This document shows, piece by piece, positions 1 to 5,403 of a stretch of DNA of 5,717 nt. This DNA comes from Comamonadaceae bacterium (GTDB lineage Bacteria > Pseudomonadota > Gammaproteobacteria > Burkholderiales > Burkholderiaceae_C). The notes beneath the pieces were generated by a model. It was not told the origin of the DNA. It worked only from the letters and a program-made list of their open reading frames with translations, and made no database searches. The DNA lies in assembly GCA_947460165.1 (NCBI GenBank), contig CANHKH010000239.1:1-5717 (forward strand), written 5' to 3'. Position numbers and translations under genes: made by a program. The stretch's first letter is position 1. Each line of letters begins with the position of its first letter.

Positions 1-983
1 AGCTGGTCTTGCACCTCTTTGAGCAGGTCTTGGCCCACGCTCACGCCGTACTTGGCAGTCACAGGGCGCACCTTGTCACGCAGCTTGCCCAGCTCGGTGG
101 CGTTCAGCTCGGTGACCTGCATGCCGTTTTTCTTCATGTTCTCCAGGGCCGAAGCCACTTGCGCGCGGGCCTGCTGGCGCTGGAACTTGGCGGCTTCCAG
201 AGCGGCGTCTTGCACGATTTTTTTCTGGGCTGCGTCCAAGCCGTCCCAGAATTTTTTGCTGATCACCACCGACTGGGGGTTGTACTGGTGGTTGGACAGC
301 ACCACGTGCTTTTGCACCTCAAAAAACTTGTTGGCATTGATCACGGTCAAGGGGTTTTCTTGGCCGTCAATGGCTTTTTGCTCCAGCGCGCCATACACCT
401 CGGGGAAAGGCAGGGGCGTGGGGTTGGCACCCAAGGCACGGACCCAGTCCACGTTGATGGGGTTGGGAATGACGCGCAGCTTCAGGCCTTCCAGGTCCTC
501 GGCCTTCAAAATGGGGCGGCGGCTGTTGGTGACGGTGCGAAAGCCCAGCTCAAAGTAGGCCAGGCCCACAATGCCTTTGTCTTGCAGCTTGTCGTGCAGT
601 TTTTTGCCCACCGGGCCGTCGACCACGAGGTCGGCTTCTTTTTCGTTGTTGAACAAGAAAGGAAAGTCGTAGAGCGCGAACTCTTTGACTTGGCTGGCAA
701 AAATGCCCGAGTTCATGGACGCCATCTCCAACGTGCCGCCCTGAATGGCCGAGACATTGGCCTGGTCGCTGCCCAGGGTGCCGCCGGGGAACAGATTGAC
801 CTTGATCTTGCCGCCTGACTTGGTCTGCACGATCTCGGCGAACTTTTCCATGCCCATCACGATGGGGTGGCCCTTGGGGTTTTGCGTGGCGAACTTGATG
901 GTTTTGTCCTGCGCCTGCACGGTCGTGCCAAAGGCGGTCAGGGCCAGCGCGGCGACCAGGGTTTTGAGGGTGGTGCGTTTCAT
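1..983 (-). CDS. dctP: TRAP transporter solute-binding protein, DctP family (3' end cut by window edge)
   Basis: Periplasmic receptor that captures an organic-acid-type solute and delivers it to the DctQ/DctM membrane complex. The visible 327 codons are nearly the full family length (about 330-340), so only a few C-terminal residues are missing. The start is ATG at 983-981, preceded by GGAG (993-990) with 6 nt spacing. Residues 1-24 form a Sec signal peptide (MKRT, hydrophobic core, VQA cleavage site before Q25). Family signatures follow: QNPKGHP (35-40), FPGGTLGSD (65-73), LGFRTVTNSRRPI (146-158) and GLKLRVIPNP (166-175), where R170 is the arginine that in this family pairs with the ligand carboxylate, then AIDGQENP (204-211). 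It is the last gene of the Q-M-P set, 76 nt after dctM. R170 favours a carboxylate ligand, but which one is not readable. Family call is firm. Confidence 0.95.
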   Translation of the reverse strand, partial: MKRTTLKTLVAALALTAFGTTVQAQDKTIKFATQNPKGHPIVMGMEKFAEIVQTKSGGKIKVNLFPGGTLGSDQANVSAIQGGTLEMASMNSGIFASQVKEFALYDFPFLFNNEKEADLVVDGPVGKKLHDKLQDKGIVGLAYFELGFRTVTNSRRPILKAEDLEGLKLRVIPNPINVDWVRALGANPTPLPFPEVYGALEQKAIDGQENPLTVINANKFFEVQKHVVLSNHQYNPQSVVISKKFWDGLDAAQKKIVQDAALEAAKFQRQQARAQVASALENMKKNGMQVTELNATELGKLRDKVRPVTAKYGVSVGQDLLKEVQDQ

Positions 984-1000
984 GGGTGTCTCCGAAAAAT

Positions 1001-1051
1001 CAGTACGCAAAAAAAGGGGGCGATGCACGGCGTACCTGACGCGCACCACCG
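1001..1051 (-). other. Intercistronic region with two competing hairpins and a T tract between dctM and dctP
   Basis: The 76-nt dctM-dctP spacer holds two possible RNA structures on the minus strand. One pairs 1047-1051 with 1021-1025 and 1039-1042 with 1030-1033 (5-nt loop, symmetric 4x4 internal loop, one G-U pair), and is followed by a seven-T run (1015-1009). The other pairs 1030-1038 with 1001-1008, with a one-base bulge. Both use 1030-1033, so they exclude each other. The second ends only 8 nt from the dctP ribosome binding site. It could be a weak terminator, an RNA-processing site or nothing. Neither stem is strong and no folding energy was calculated. Confidence 0.3.
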
Positions 1052-1059
1052 ATTGAAAA

Positions 1060-2340
1060 TCAGTTGTAAAACCAGCGGGCAGGCACCATCACCAAGTCTG
1101 GGAACAGCACCAGCAGAAACAAGATCCCGAACTGCGCCAACATAAATGGCCACACGCCACGAACCACCGTGTCCATGCTCAGGCGCCCCACCCCGGCCAC
1201 GGTGTTGAGCACCGTGCCCACGGGCGGGGTGATCAGACCGATGGCGTTGTTGATGATGAACAGCACGCCAAAGTACACCGGGTCTATGCCTGCGGCCTTG
1301 ACGATGGGCATGAGCACCGGCGTCAGTATCAAGATGGTGGGCGTCATGTCCATGGCCGTGCCCACCACAATGACCAGCAACATCATCAGGGCCATCAGCA
1401 GCTTGGGGTGCTCCAAAAAGGGCTGCAGCAAGCTGATGACTTGGTCGGGCAGCTGCGCCACCGTGATCAGCCAGGCCGACACCATGGCGGCCGCCACCAA
1501 AAACATGATCACTGCCGTGGTGCGTGCCGCATTGAGAAACACCGTGTAGAGCTGGCTGAACTGCAGCTCGCGGTAAATAAAGAGCGACACCACCAGCGCA
1601 TACACCGCGGCCACCACAGCGGCCTCGGTGGGCGTGAACACGCCGAACTTCAAGCCCACAATGACGATGAGCGGCATGCCCAGCGCAAAGGTCGCGCCCT
1701 TGAGGGCTTGCAGCACCTCGGCCAGGCTCTTGCGCGCAGGCGGGATGACATTTTCCTTGCGCACCAGCCACCACCAGGTCAGCCACAGCGCCACGCCCAG
1801 CATGAGGCCGGGCGCAATGCCTGCCATGAACAGCTTGGACACCGACACATTGGCCGCCACACCAAAAATCACAAAACCAATGGAAGGCGGGATGATGGGC
1901 GCAATGATGCTGGCCGCCGACAACAAGCCGGCCGAGCGGCCCTTGTCATGGCCGGCCGCCACCATCATGGGCAAGAGCAGGGCCGACAGCGCCGCCGCAT
2001 CGGCCACGGCCGACCCCGAGAGCGCGGCCATCAGCAAGGCCGCCAAAATGGCCACATAGCCCAGCCCCCCGCGCACATGGCCGACCACACTGAGCGCCAA
2101 GTTGACAATGCGACGCGACAGCCCGCCTGCGTTCATGATCTCGCCGGCCAGCATGAAAAAGGGCACGGCCAGCAGCGGGAAACTGTTGGAGCCTTCAATC
2201 AGGTTTTGCGCCAGGATTTGCGCGTCAAACATGTCCAGGTGCCACATCAGGGCAGCACCACAGAGCAGCAGTGAAAAAGCAATGGGAATGCCCAGCGCCA
2301 TGGCGCCCAGCAGCGAACACAGAAAAACAGCAATCGTCAT
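1060..2340 (-). CDS. dctM: TRAP transporter large permease, DctM family
   Basis: Inner-membrane subunit carrying the ion-coupled translocation path. The 426 residues match the usual DctM length and are hydrophobic throughout, with roughly 11-12 membrane segments. Diagnostic stretches are PFFMLAGEIMNAGGLSRRI (60-78), the SGSAVADAAALSALLLPMM block (108-126), IIAPIIPPSIGFVIFG (145-160), FTPTEAA (235-241), TPTILILTPVLMPI (333-346) and INNAIGLITPPVGTVLN (363-379). I chose ATG at 2340-2338 (MTIAVFLCSLLG), which gives the normal N-terminus entering the first helix. The 27 in-frame codons upstream lie mostly inside dctQ in another frame and look non-membrane. The start is 16 nt after the dctQ stop, with only a weak GGAC upstream, so translational coupling to dctQ is likely. 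No damage is seen. Confidence 0.96.
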   Translation of the reverse strand: MTIAVFLCSLLGAMALGIPIAFSLLLCGAALMWHLDMFDAQILAQNLIEGSNSFPLLAVPFFMLAGEIMNAGGLSRRIVNLALSVVGHVRGGLGYVAILAALLMAALSGSAVADAAALSALLLPMMVAAGHDKGRSAGLLSAASIIAPIIPPSIGFVIFGVAANVSVSKLFMAGIAPGLMLGVALWLTWWWLVRKENVIPPARKSLAEVLQALKGATFALGMPLIVIVGLKFGVFTPTEAAVVAAVYALVVSLFIYRELQFSQLYTVFLNAARTTAVIMFLVAAAMVSAWLITVAQLPDQVISLLQPFLEHPKLLMALMMLLVIVVGTAMDMTPTILILTPVLMPIVKAAGIDPVYFGVLFIINNAIGLITPPVGTVLNTVAGVGRLSMDTVVRGVWPFMLAQFGILFLLVLFPDLVMVPARWFYN

Positions 2341-2356
2341 GGCGTCAACGTCCGAC

Positions 2357-2893
2357 TCAGGCTTTGGGGGTTTGCGTGTGCGGCAGCTCTTCGCTGTCCC
2401 GAATGCCCACCAACTCGGCATCGGCCAAGCGGCCGGTCAGCAGGCGCCCAAAGTCGTGAAGCACGATCAAGCCACCCAACACAGCGCAAACCACACCCGA
2501 GGCGTAAAAAAGAGCCATGGAGACCTCCATCACGGCGCTGGTGGTGCCCAGGTTGATCACCATCTGCGCCCAAGCGCCTTTGAAAAGCAGCCAGCAGATG
2601 TACAAGATGGCCACATGGCTGAGCCCCAGGCAGACCTTTTTGCCCAGTGGCGTCAGGCGTGCCACCAGCGTGTCCGTGCCCAGGTGGGCGCGCTCGCGCA
2701 GCGCCACGATGGCCCCCATGAAGGTCATCCACACAAAAAGCCAGCGGGAAAGCTCCTCCGAGGCGGTGATGCCGGAGTTGAAGGCGTAGCGCATGACCAC
2801 GTTGGTGAACACCAACACCACCATGAGGGCCAGGCTCAGGGCCATGAACCAAGACAGCAAACGGCAGTAGCCACCAATGAAACGATCGAGCAT
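2357..2893 (-). CDS. dctQ: TRAP transporter small membrane subunit, DctQ family
   Basis: Small four-helix membrane protein that pairs with DctM and helps dock the solute-binding protein. It is 178 residues, with hydrophobic segments near 12-34, 49-65, 86-108 and 121-146. The family signature is clear: NVVMRYAFNSGITASEELSR (31-50), FVWMTFMGAIVALRER (53-68) and AHLGTD (69-74). The hydrophilic tail (150-178) is cytoplasmic-looking. The start is ATG at 2893-2891 (MLDRFIGGY), with GAAGTG (2909-2904) as a modest ribosome binding site 10 nt upstream. An in-frame TTG at 2932 would add 13 residues but lies inside the proposed operator and has no binding site, so I reject it. It is the first gene of the transporter operon, 151 nt downstream of the TetR gene on the same strand. 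Confidence 0.94.
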   Translation of the reverse strand: MLDRFIGGYCRLLSWFMALSLALMVVLVFTNVVMRYAFNSGITASEELSRWLFVWMTFMGAIVALRERAHLGTDTLVARLTPLGKKVCLGLSHVAILYICWLLFKGAWAQMVINLGTTSAVMEVSMALFYASGVVCAVLGGLIVLHDFGRLLTGRLADAELVGIRDSEELPHTQTPKA

Positions 2894-2922
2894 GGATGTC
2901 ACTTCAAGTGAGAACAGCCTTA

Positions 2923-2942
2923 AATGTACCAACTGGTTAATT
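2923..2942. promoter_or_regulatory. Proposed TetR operator upstream of dctQ
   Basis: The plus-strand sequence is AATGTACCAACTGGTTAATT, an imperfect 20-bp palindrome with ACCA and TGGT arms about its centre. It matches the element at the TetR start codon in 16 of 20 positions. It lies 30 bp upstream of the dctQ start and overlaps the best -10 candidate, so bound repressor would block transcription. Assignment to the neighbouring TetR protein is inference from the duplication and placement. Confidence 0.6.
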
Positions 2943-2953
2943 TATGGCATCAA
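2923..2953 (-). promoter_or_regulatory. Candidate promoter of the dctQMP operon
   Basis: On the minus strand TTGATG (2953-2948) resembles a -35 box and TACATT (2928-2923) a -10 box, with a 19-nt spacer that is longer than ideal. Transcription would begin near 2916 and give a leader of about 22 nt before dctQ. The operator palindrome covers the spacer and -10. The remaining spacer up to the TetR stop (2954-3044) holds only a loop-less 12-bp palindrome (3008-3019) and no convincing terminator, so some read-through from the TetR gene is possible. Confidence 0.35.
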
Positions 2954-3044
2954 GTGGAAACCCTAGGTCGAACTGCGCTTGACTCAGGAGAACAAGCCCC
3001 CCATCGCTGCTGCGCAGCAAGTTGAGCGCCTGACCCACCGGACA

Positions 3045-3791
3045 TCAAGCCCGCACAAACCTGACCACCATCTCCACAATATTGGCCCGCCGCATGGCCC
3101 GCGCGGCCGGGGTGGAGGTGTCGCGCTTGAAAATTTGCCCAAAACTGTATTGGTTGGACACATTGAAAAAAGTCAGCGCCGAAATGGAGGCATGCACATC
3201 CACCGGGTCCAGGCCGGGCCGGAACGCGCCACTGGCCAAGCCCCGCGCGTACAGCCGCTCAATGGCTGAGATGGCTGGCACGTTGAGCTCTTGGATGATT
3301 TGGCTTTGCGCCAGGTACTTGCCGCGCTCGATGTTCTCGTTCATCACGATGCGGATGTAGTCCTCGTGCGCCACATGGTGGTCAAAGGTGAACTCGACCA
3401 AGCGGCGCAAGGCCTCCTCGGGCGGCAGGTTGTCGAGTTGCAACTCGCCCTCGATGCGGCGCATTTCGCGGTAGCTGTGCTCCAGCACGGCCAGGTACAA
3501 GCCCTCTTTGCTGCCGAAGTAGTAATAGATCATGCGCTTGCTGGTGCGGGTGGCGGCCGCCATCTCGTCGATGCGGGCGCCGCTCAAGCCCTTGTCTGCA
3601 AACTCACGCAGCGCCACCTCCAAGATGCCTGCCATGGTGCGCTGCGGGTCGTTGGTGCGGCTGGCAAGCTGCTCTGGAGGTGGGGCGGCCAGCTTGCGAG
3701 GGCGTGGCGTGGCGGGCGCAGCCGAATCAGTGCGGTCCGCACGGGCGGGCGGGTCAGTCGCCGGCTTGCTCGAATGTACTGATTGGTTCAT
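3045..3791 (-). CDS. TetR/AcrR-family transcriptional regulator, probable repressor of the TRAP operon
   Basis: DNA-binding regulator of 248 residues. The TetR helix-turn-helix region spans about 51-100: RTMAGILEVALREFADKG, then GARIDEMAAATRTSKRMIYYYFGSKEGLY (71-99), including the typical YYYFGSKEGLY recognition-helix end. Residues 101-248 are the helical ligand-binding and dimerisation domain (EDYIRIVMNENIERGKYL at 143-160, ISALTFFNVSNQYSFG at 203-218). Residues 1-50 are an unusually long Pro/Ala/Arg-rich, probably disordered extension containing PRPRK. I chose ATG at 3791-3789. The frame is open 26 codons further upstream, but that stretch lies beyond the -10 box. The next Met, at 53, is already in helix 1. 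No good ribosome binding site precedes the ATG. The gene lies upstream of dctQMP on the same strand and diverges from the peroxidase gene. The inducer is unknown. Confidence 0.9.
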   Translation of the reverse strand: MNQSVHSSKPATDPPARADRTDSAAPATPRPRKLAAPPPEQLASRTNDPQRTMAGILEVALREFADKGLSGARIDEMAAATRTSKRMIYYYFGSKEGLYLAVLEHSYREMRRIEGELQLDNLPPEEALRRLVEFTFDHHVAHEDYIRIVMNENIERGKYLAQSQIIQELNVPAISAIERLYARGLASGAFRPGLDPVDVHASISALTFFNVSNQYSFGQIFKRDTSTPAARAMRRANIVEMVVRFVRA

Positions 3792-3792
3792 T
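3773..3792. promoter_or_regulatory. Proposed TetR operator overlapping the regulator's own start codon
   Basis: The plus-strand sequence is AATGTACTGATTGGTTCATT. Extended by CG on each side (3771-3794), 9 of 12 base pairs of the inverted repeat match. It is the second copy of the element upstream of dctQ. It contains the ATG of the TetR gene and its first codons, directly downstream of a TATACT -10 box, so the bound protein would sit on the predicted transcription start. This suits negative autoregulation, which is common in the family; that TetR is the binder is inferred. Confidence 0.6.
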
Positions 3793-3797
3793 CGCTC

Positions 3798-3803
3798 AGT
3801 ATA
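3798..3803 (-). promoter_or_regulatory. Candidate -10 box of the TetR gene
   Basis: Minus-strand TATACT (3803-3798) is one mismatch from consensus TATAAT and sits in a small AT-rich patch (3797-3806) within GC-rich DNA. No good -35 hexamer lies 16-18 nt upstream. Only 6 nt separate it from the ATG, so a start at the usual distance would fall at or next to the A of the ATG and give a leaderless transcript. Confidence 0.4.
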
Positions 3804-3900
3804 AAAGCCAAGTCCCCGGCTGGGCCCGCAGAGGCTTGGGTCAACGCTGGGCGGCGCTTTCCCTCCCACTGCCTGGGCTCGTTGAAGCGGTCAGTGGCAT

Positions 3901-3931
3901 GGCGGGCGTGGGGCTTGTCCGTCAGCCCGCC
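3901..3931. repeat. GC-rich inverted repeat in the divergent spacer
   Basis: GGCGGGC (3901-3907) and GCCCGCC (3925-3931) form a perfect 7-bp stem with a 17-nt loop, followed on the plus strand by TCTTT. It lies between two divergent genes, where no transcript is expected to end. It may be a leader hairpin of the peroxidase mRNA if that promoter is far upstream, or chance in GC-rich sequence. Confidence 0.3.
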
Positions 3932-4009
3932 TCTTTGGCAGACGCCCCCTTGAGCTTGCACGCAATTGCTCCACAGTTGCCGCCTAGAGTGTGTTTATTC
4001 ATTTCAAAC

Positions 4010-4015
4010 GGTGAG
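4010..4015 (+). promoter_or_regulatory. Ribosome binding site of the cytochrome c peroxidase gene
   Basis: GGTGAG ends 5 nt before ATG at 4021 and fixes the long N-terminus as the likely start. Upstream, TTGCTC (3966), TTGCCG (3977) and TATTCA (3996) resemble promoter boxes, but no pair has 16-18 nt spacing, so I do not name a promoter. Confidence 0.6.
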
Positions 4016-4020
4016 TAAAC

Positions 4021-5307
4021 ATGACTGAATCAATACCCTCAAACACTGCAGTTTTCCCTCACACCCCAGACAGGTCACACCCGGCCGCACAAGCAAACAG
4101 CCTGCGCTGGCCCAGGGCACTGGCCTTGAGCCTGGTCTTGCATTTGAGCGCCTGCGGTGGCGGCGGCGGCGCGGCCGGCACCCAAACAGAGCCTGTGGCG
4201 GGCGTGGCCCCCGAACTCACCTTGGCGGCGCTGGGCGAACGCATCTTTACCGACGCCAACCTGTCCGAGCCCCGGGGCACGGCCTGTGTCGCCTGCCACC
4301 GCGCCAACCTGGGTTTTGCGGGCAACAACGGCAGCACGCTGGGCGTGGCGCTGGGCAGCCATGCTGGCGCACTGGGGCTGCGCAACGCCATGACCAACAG
4401 TTACAGCAACTTCATTCCAAGCTTTGGCTACATCACAGTCGATGGCGTCACCGAACCCGTGGGCGGCCTTTTTTGGGATGGGCGGGCCGACACGCTGGCC
4501 TTGCAGGCACTGGGCCCCTTGCTCAACCCTCTGGAGATGAACAACAGCAGCGCGCCAAGCGTGGTCGACAAAATCGCCCGCTCAAACTATGCCGAGGCCT
4601 TCAAGAAGCACTTTGGCGCAGACATTTTCACCAGCACTCGCACCGACCAAGCTTTCAGCCGCATTGGCGAGGCGATTGCCGCTTTTGAGAGCAGCCCGAC
4701 CATGCAAAGCTTCAGCTCCAAGTTCGACGCCATGGTGCTGGGCCAAGCCAGCTTCACCCCCGCCGAAGAGCGCGGCATGGCCTTGTTCAGCCGGGAAGAC
4801 AAAGGCAACTGCGCCGCTTGCCACACCATGAACCTGCAAAGCGGCAACCCGCGCGACTCTTTGTTCACTGATTTCACCTACTACGCCACTGGTGTGCCCC
4901 GCAACGCCAAAATCCCACGCAACGCCGACCCCGCATTTTTTGACCTGGGCCTGTGCGGTCCTGACCGAGCACCACCGGTTTTGCCCGCCAATGCGCCCGC
5001 CGAGTTGACCCAGGACAGCTTGTGCGGCAAGTTCCGCATGCCCACCTTGCGCAACGCGGCTGAACGCCCGGCTTTCATGCACAACGGCGCTTTCAAGACC
5101 TTGCGCGAGGTGCTGGTTTTTTACGCCAACCGCAACAGTGCGGCCACCAGCGACGACCTGCCGGCCAAGTACCAGATCAACCTGGAAAAAAGCAAGCCGC
5201 CCTTCAACCGTTCGCCCTCGGCAGGCCCGGCGTTGAACGAGGCAGAGATCAACGACATGCTGAGTTTTTTGCGCACGCTCAGCGACGGCTTTGTTCGCAC
5301 GCCCTGA
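4021..5307 (+). CDS. Di-heme cytochrome c peroxidase (CcpA/MauG superfamily), predicted lipoprotein
   Basis: Reduces hydrogen peroxide to water with electrons from small c-type cytochromes, in the cell envelope. The protein is 428 residues. Residues 1-45 form a lipoprotein signal with a long n-region, hydrophobic core 32-42 and lipobox LSAC with C45, followed by a Gly-rich linker. Heme 1 binds CVACH (89-93) and heme 2 CAACH (264-268). Between them are SHAGALGLRN, where H114 aligns with the distal His of the peroxidatic heme, FWDGRA (151-156), and Q162 and E172 of NPLEM, spaced ten apart like the catalytic Gln/Glu of Pseudomonas CCP. FRMPTLRN (338-345) and AFMHNGAF (351-358) are the C-terminal signature; M340 or M353 may be the axial ligand of heme 2. 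Extra cysteines C312 and C335 flank an insertion and could form a disulfide. A MauG-like role is possible, but no amine dehydrogenase genes are near. Confidence 0.93.
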   Translation: MTESIPSNTAVFPHTPDRSHPAAQANSLRWPRALALSLVLHLSACGGGGGAAGTQTEPVAGVAPELTLAALGERIFTDANLSEPRGTACVACHRANLGFAGNNGSTLGVALGSHAGALGLRNAMTNSYSNFIPSFGYITVDGVTEPVGGLFWDGRADTLALQALGPLLNPLEMNNSSAPSVVDKIARSNYAEAFKKHFGADIFTSTRTDQAFSRIGEAIAAFESSPTMQSFSSKFDAMVLGQASFTPAEERGMALFSREDKGNCAACHTMNLQSGNPRDSLFTDFTYYATGVPRNAKIPRNADPAFFDLGLCGPDRAPPVLPANAPAELTQDSLCGKFRMPTLRNAAERPAFMHNGAFKTLREVLVFYANRNSAATSDDLPAKYQINLEKSKPPFNRSPSAGPALNEAEINDMLSFLRTLSDGFVRTP

Positions 5308-5329
5308 GCGCACTGGCAGGCTTGGGCTG

Positions 5330-5361
5330 AGAACGCTTCTTTCCAAAAAAACAGGCGTTCT
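5330..5361 (+). terminator. Weak hairpin after the peroxidase gene, possible terminator
   Basis: AGAACGC (5330-5336) and GCGTTCT (5355-5361) can pair as a 7-bp stem with an 18-nt loop, followed by only two further Ts. The loop contains a seven-A run. It lies 22 nt after the peroxidase stop. The long loop and short T tract make it a poor intrinsic terminator, so partial read-through into the kinase gene is plausible. Confidence 0.35.
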
Positions 5362-5403
5362 TTGCAAGGCAGCTGCAAGCTCTGCAGGTTTTAAGATAGC
5401 CCA

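Noticed and set aside
9..818. Long plus-strand open frame of 269 codons opposite dctP
   Set aside because: It mirrors a clear DctP coding sequence. Its His/Val/Leu-rich composition is what the antisense of GC-biased codons gives, and no family is recognisable.
1408..2274. Plus-strand open frame of 288 codons opposite dctM
   Set aside because: His/Gln/Arg-rich antisense shadow of a conserved membrane permease; no domain and no ribosome binding site support.
2338..2421. Upstream start for DctM adding 27 residues
   Set aside because: The extra stretch overlaps dctQ codons, is hydrophilic, and does not match the usual DctM N-terminus that begins at MTIAVFL.
3008..3019. Perfect 12-bp palindrome TGCTGCGCAGCA after the TetR gene, considered as a terminator
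   Set aside because: It has no loop and no T tract on either strand, so it cannot act as an intrinsic terminator as written.
3680..4018. Plus-strand open frame of 112 codons across the TetR start and divergent spacer
   Set aside because: Half of it is antisense to TetR, it has no recognisable motif, and it would cover the promoter region of two genes.
4156..4170. Run of GGT/GGC codons after the lipobox as a phase-variation tract
   Set aside because: The unit is a trinucleotide in frame, so slippage would only change the length of the glycine linker; it is a common lipoprotein tether.
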